Shown: positions 14,202 to 14,327 of the stretch, in pieces
Numbering within the stretch: position 1 is the stretch's first letter
How the letters are laid out: each line of letters starts with the position of its first letter
Source: Candidatus Hydrogenedentota bacterium
GTDB lineage: Bacteria; Hydrogenedentota; Hydrogenedentia; Hydrogenedentales; GCA-2746185
DNA: 14,327 nt
Assembly (NCBI GenBank): GCA_030123645.1
Contig: JASJYE010000021.1
Coordinates: forward strand, 1 to 14,327
Reading direction: 5' to 3'
The notes under the pieces: generated by a model
Seen by the model: only the letters and a program-made list of their open reading frames with translations
The model's database searches: none
Told to the model about the DNA's origin: nothing
Made by a program: the position numbers and the translations under genes

Positions 14202-14327
14202 GTTATGTGTTTCGGCCCGTCCCGTGCGCGCACGTTTAGGCCGTAGCTATGATATCCGAGCCCGCGTCTGGATGCAAAGGCCGCCGTGCCGTGGGGAGAC
14301 TCGCGCCGCTCCACGCGAGAGCGCTAG

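Noticed and set aside
14189..14314. N-terminal extension of pilT to the in-frame GTG at 14314
   Set aside because: The extra 42 residues do not resemble PilT, and a good ribosome binding site lies before ATG 14188.

Overview
The window is GC-rich, densely coding chromosomal DNA. It suggests an uncultured Gram-negative bacterium: there is a type IV pilus retraction ATPase, a YcgR-like PilZ protein, several Sec-exported proteins and an Azotobacter-type 7Fe ferredoxin. A lineage such as Hydrogenedentota or a PVC-type phylum would fit, but that is a guess from gene style and not from a marker gene. I saw no rRNA, tRNA, CRISPR array, insertion sequence or phage gene.

Layout, left to right. At the left edge there is a probable partial gene on the minus strand, then about 225 bases with no visible gene. 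A plus-strand gene for a very large exported protein of the penicillin acylase / cephalosporin acylase family (1196 aa) follows. It converges on a minus-strand fdxA ferredoxin gene. A divergent 253-base spacer carries a promoter-like sequence and a strong ribosome binding site for the next gene, an exported protein of 746 aa with a GH98-like catalytic domain, a fibronectin-III-like domain and an NTF2/SnoaL-like C-terminal domain. Next on the plus strand is a YcgR-like PilZ protein. Its stop codon interlocks with the stop of a convergent minus-strand long-chain acyl-CoA synthetase gene.

The right third is all on the minus strand. It holds an ECF sigma factor, its membrane-anchored zinc-finger anti-sigma factor and an exported tandem DUF4097 (adhesin-like beta-solenoid) protein, apparently one operon read from about 13.1 kb down to 9.7 kb. 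Upstream of these lies pilT. The sigma, anti-sigma and DUF4097 genes probably form an envelope-sensing unit. PilT and the PilZ protein point to surface motility or attachment controlled by cyclic di-GMP.

The most unusual object is the penicillin acylase homologue. Aligned to Pseudomonas GL-7-ACA (cephalosporin) acylase, it keeps the fold and many motifs, but the positions of the nucleophilic Ser1-beta, the oxyanion Asn244-beta and Glu455-beta appear to be Ala, Gly and Gly. It also has an added ~490-residue C-terminal region with two copies of a beta-rich domain joined by a Pro-rich linker. It may be an exported pseudoenzyme used for binding or scaffolding. The GH98-FN3-NTF2 fusion is the second unusual protein. 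The alignments here were made by eye and from memory.
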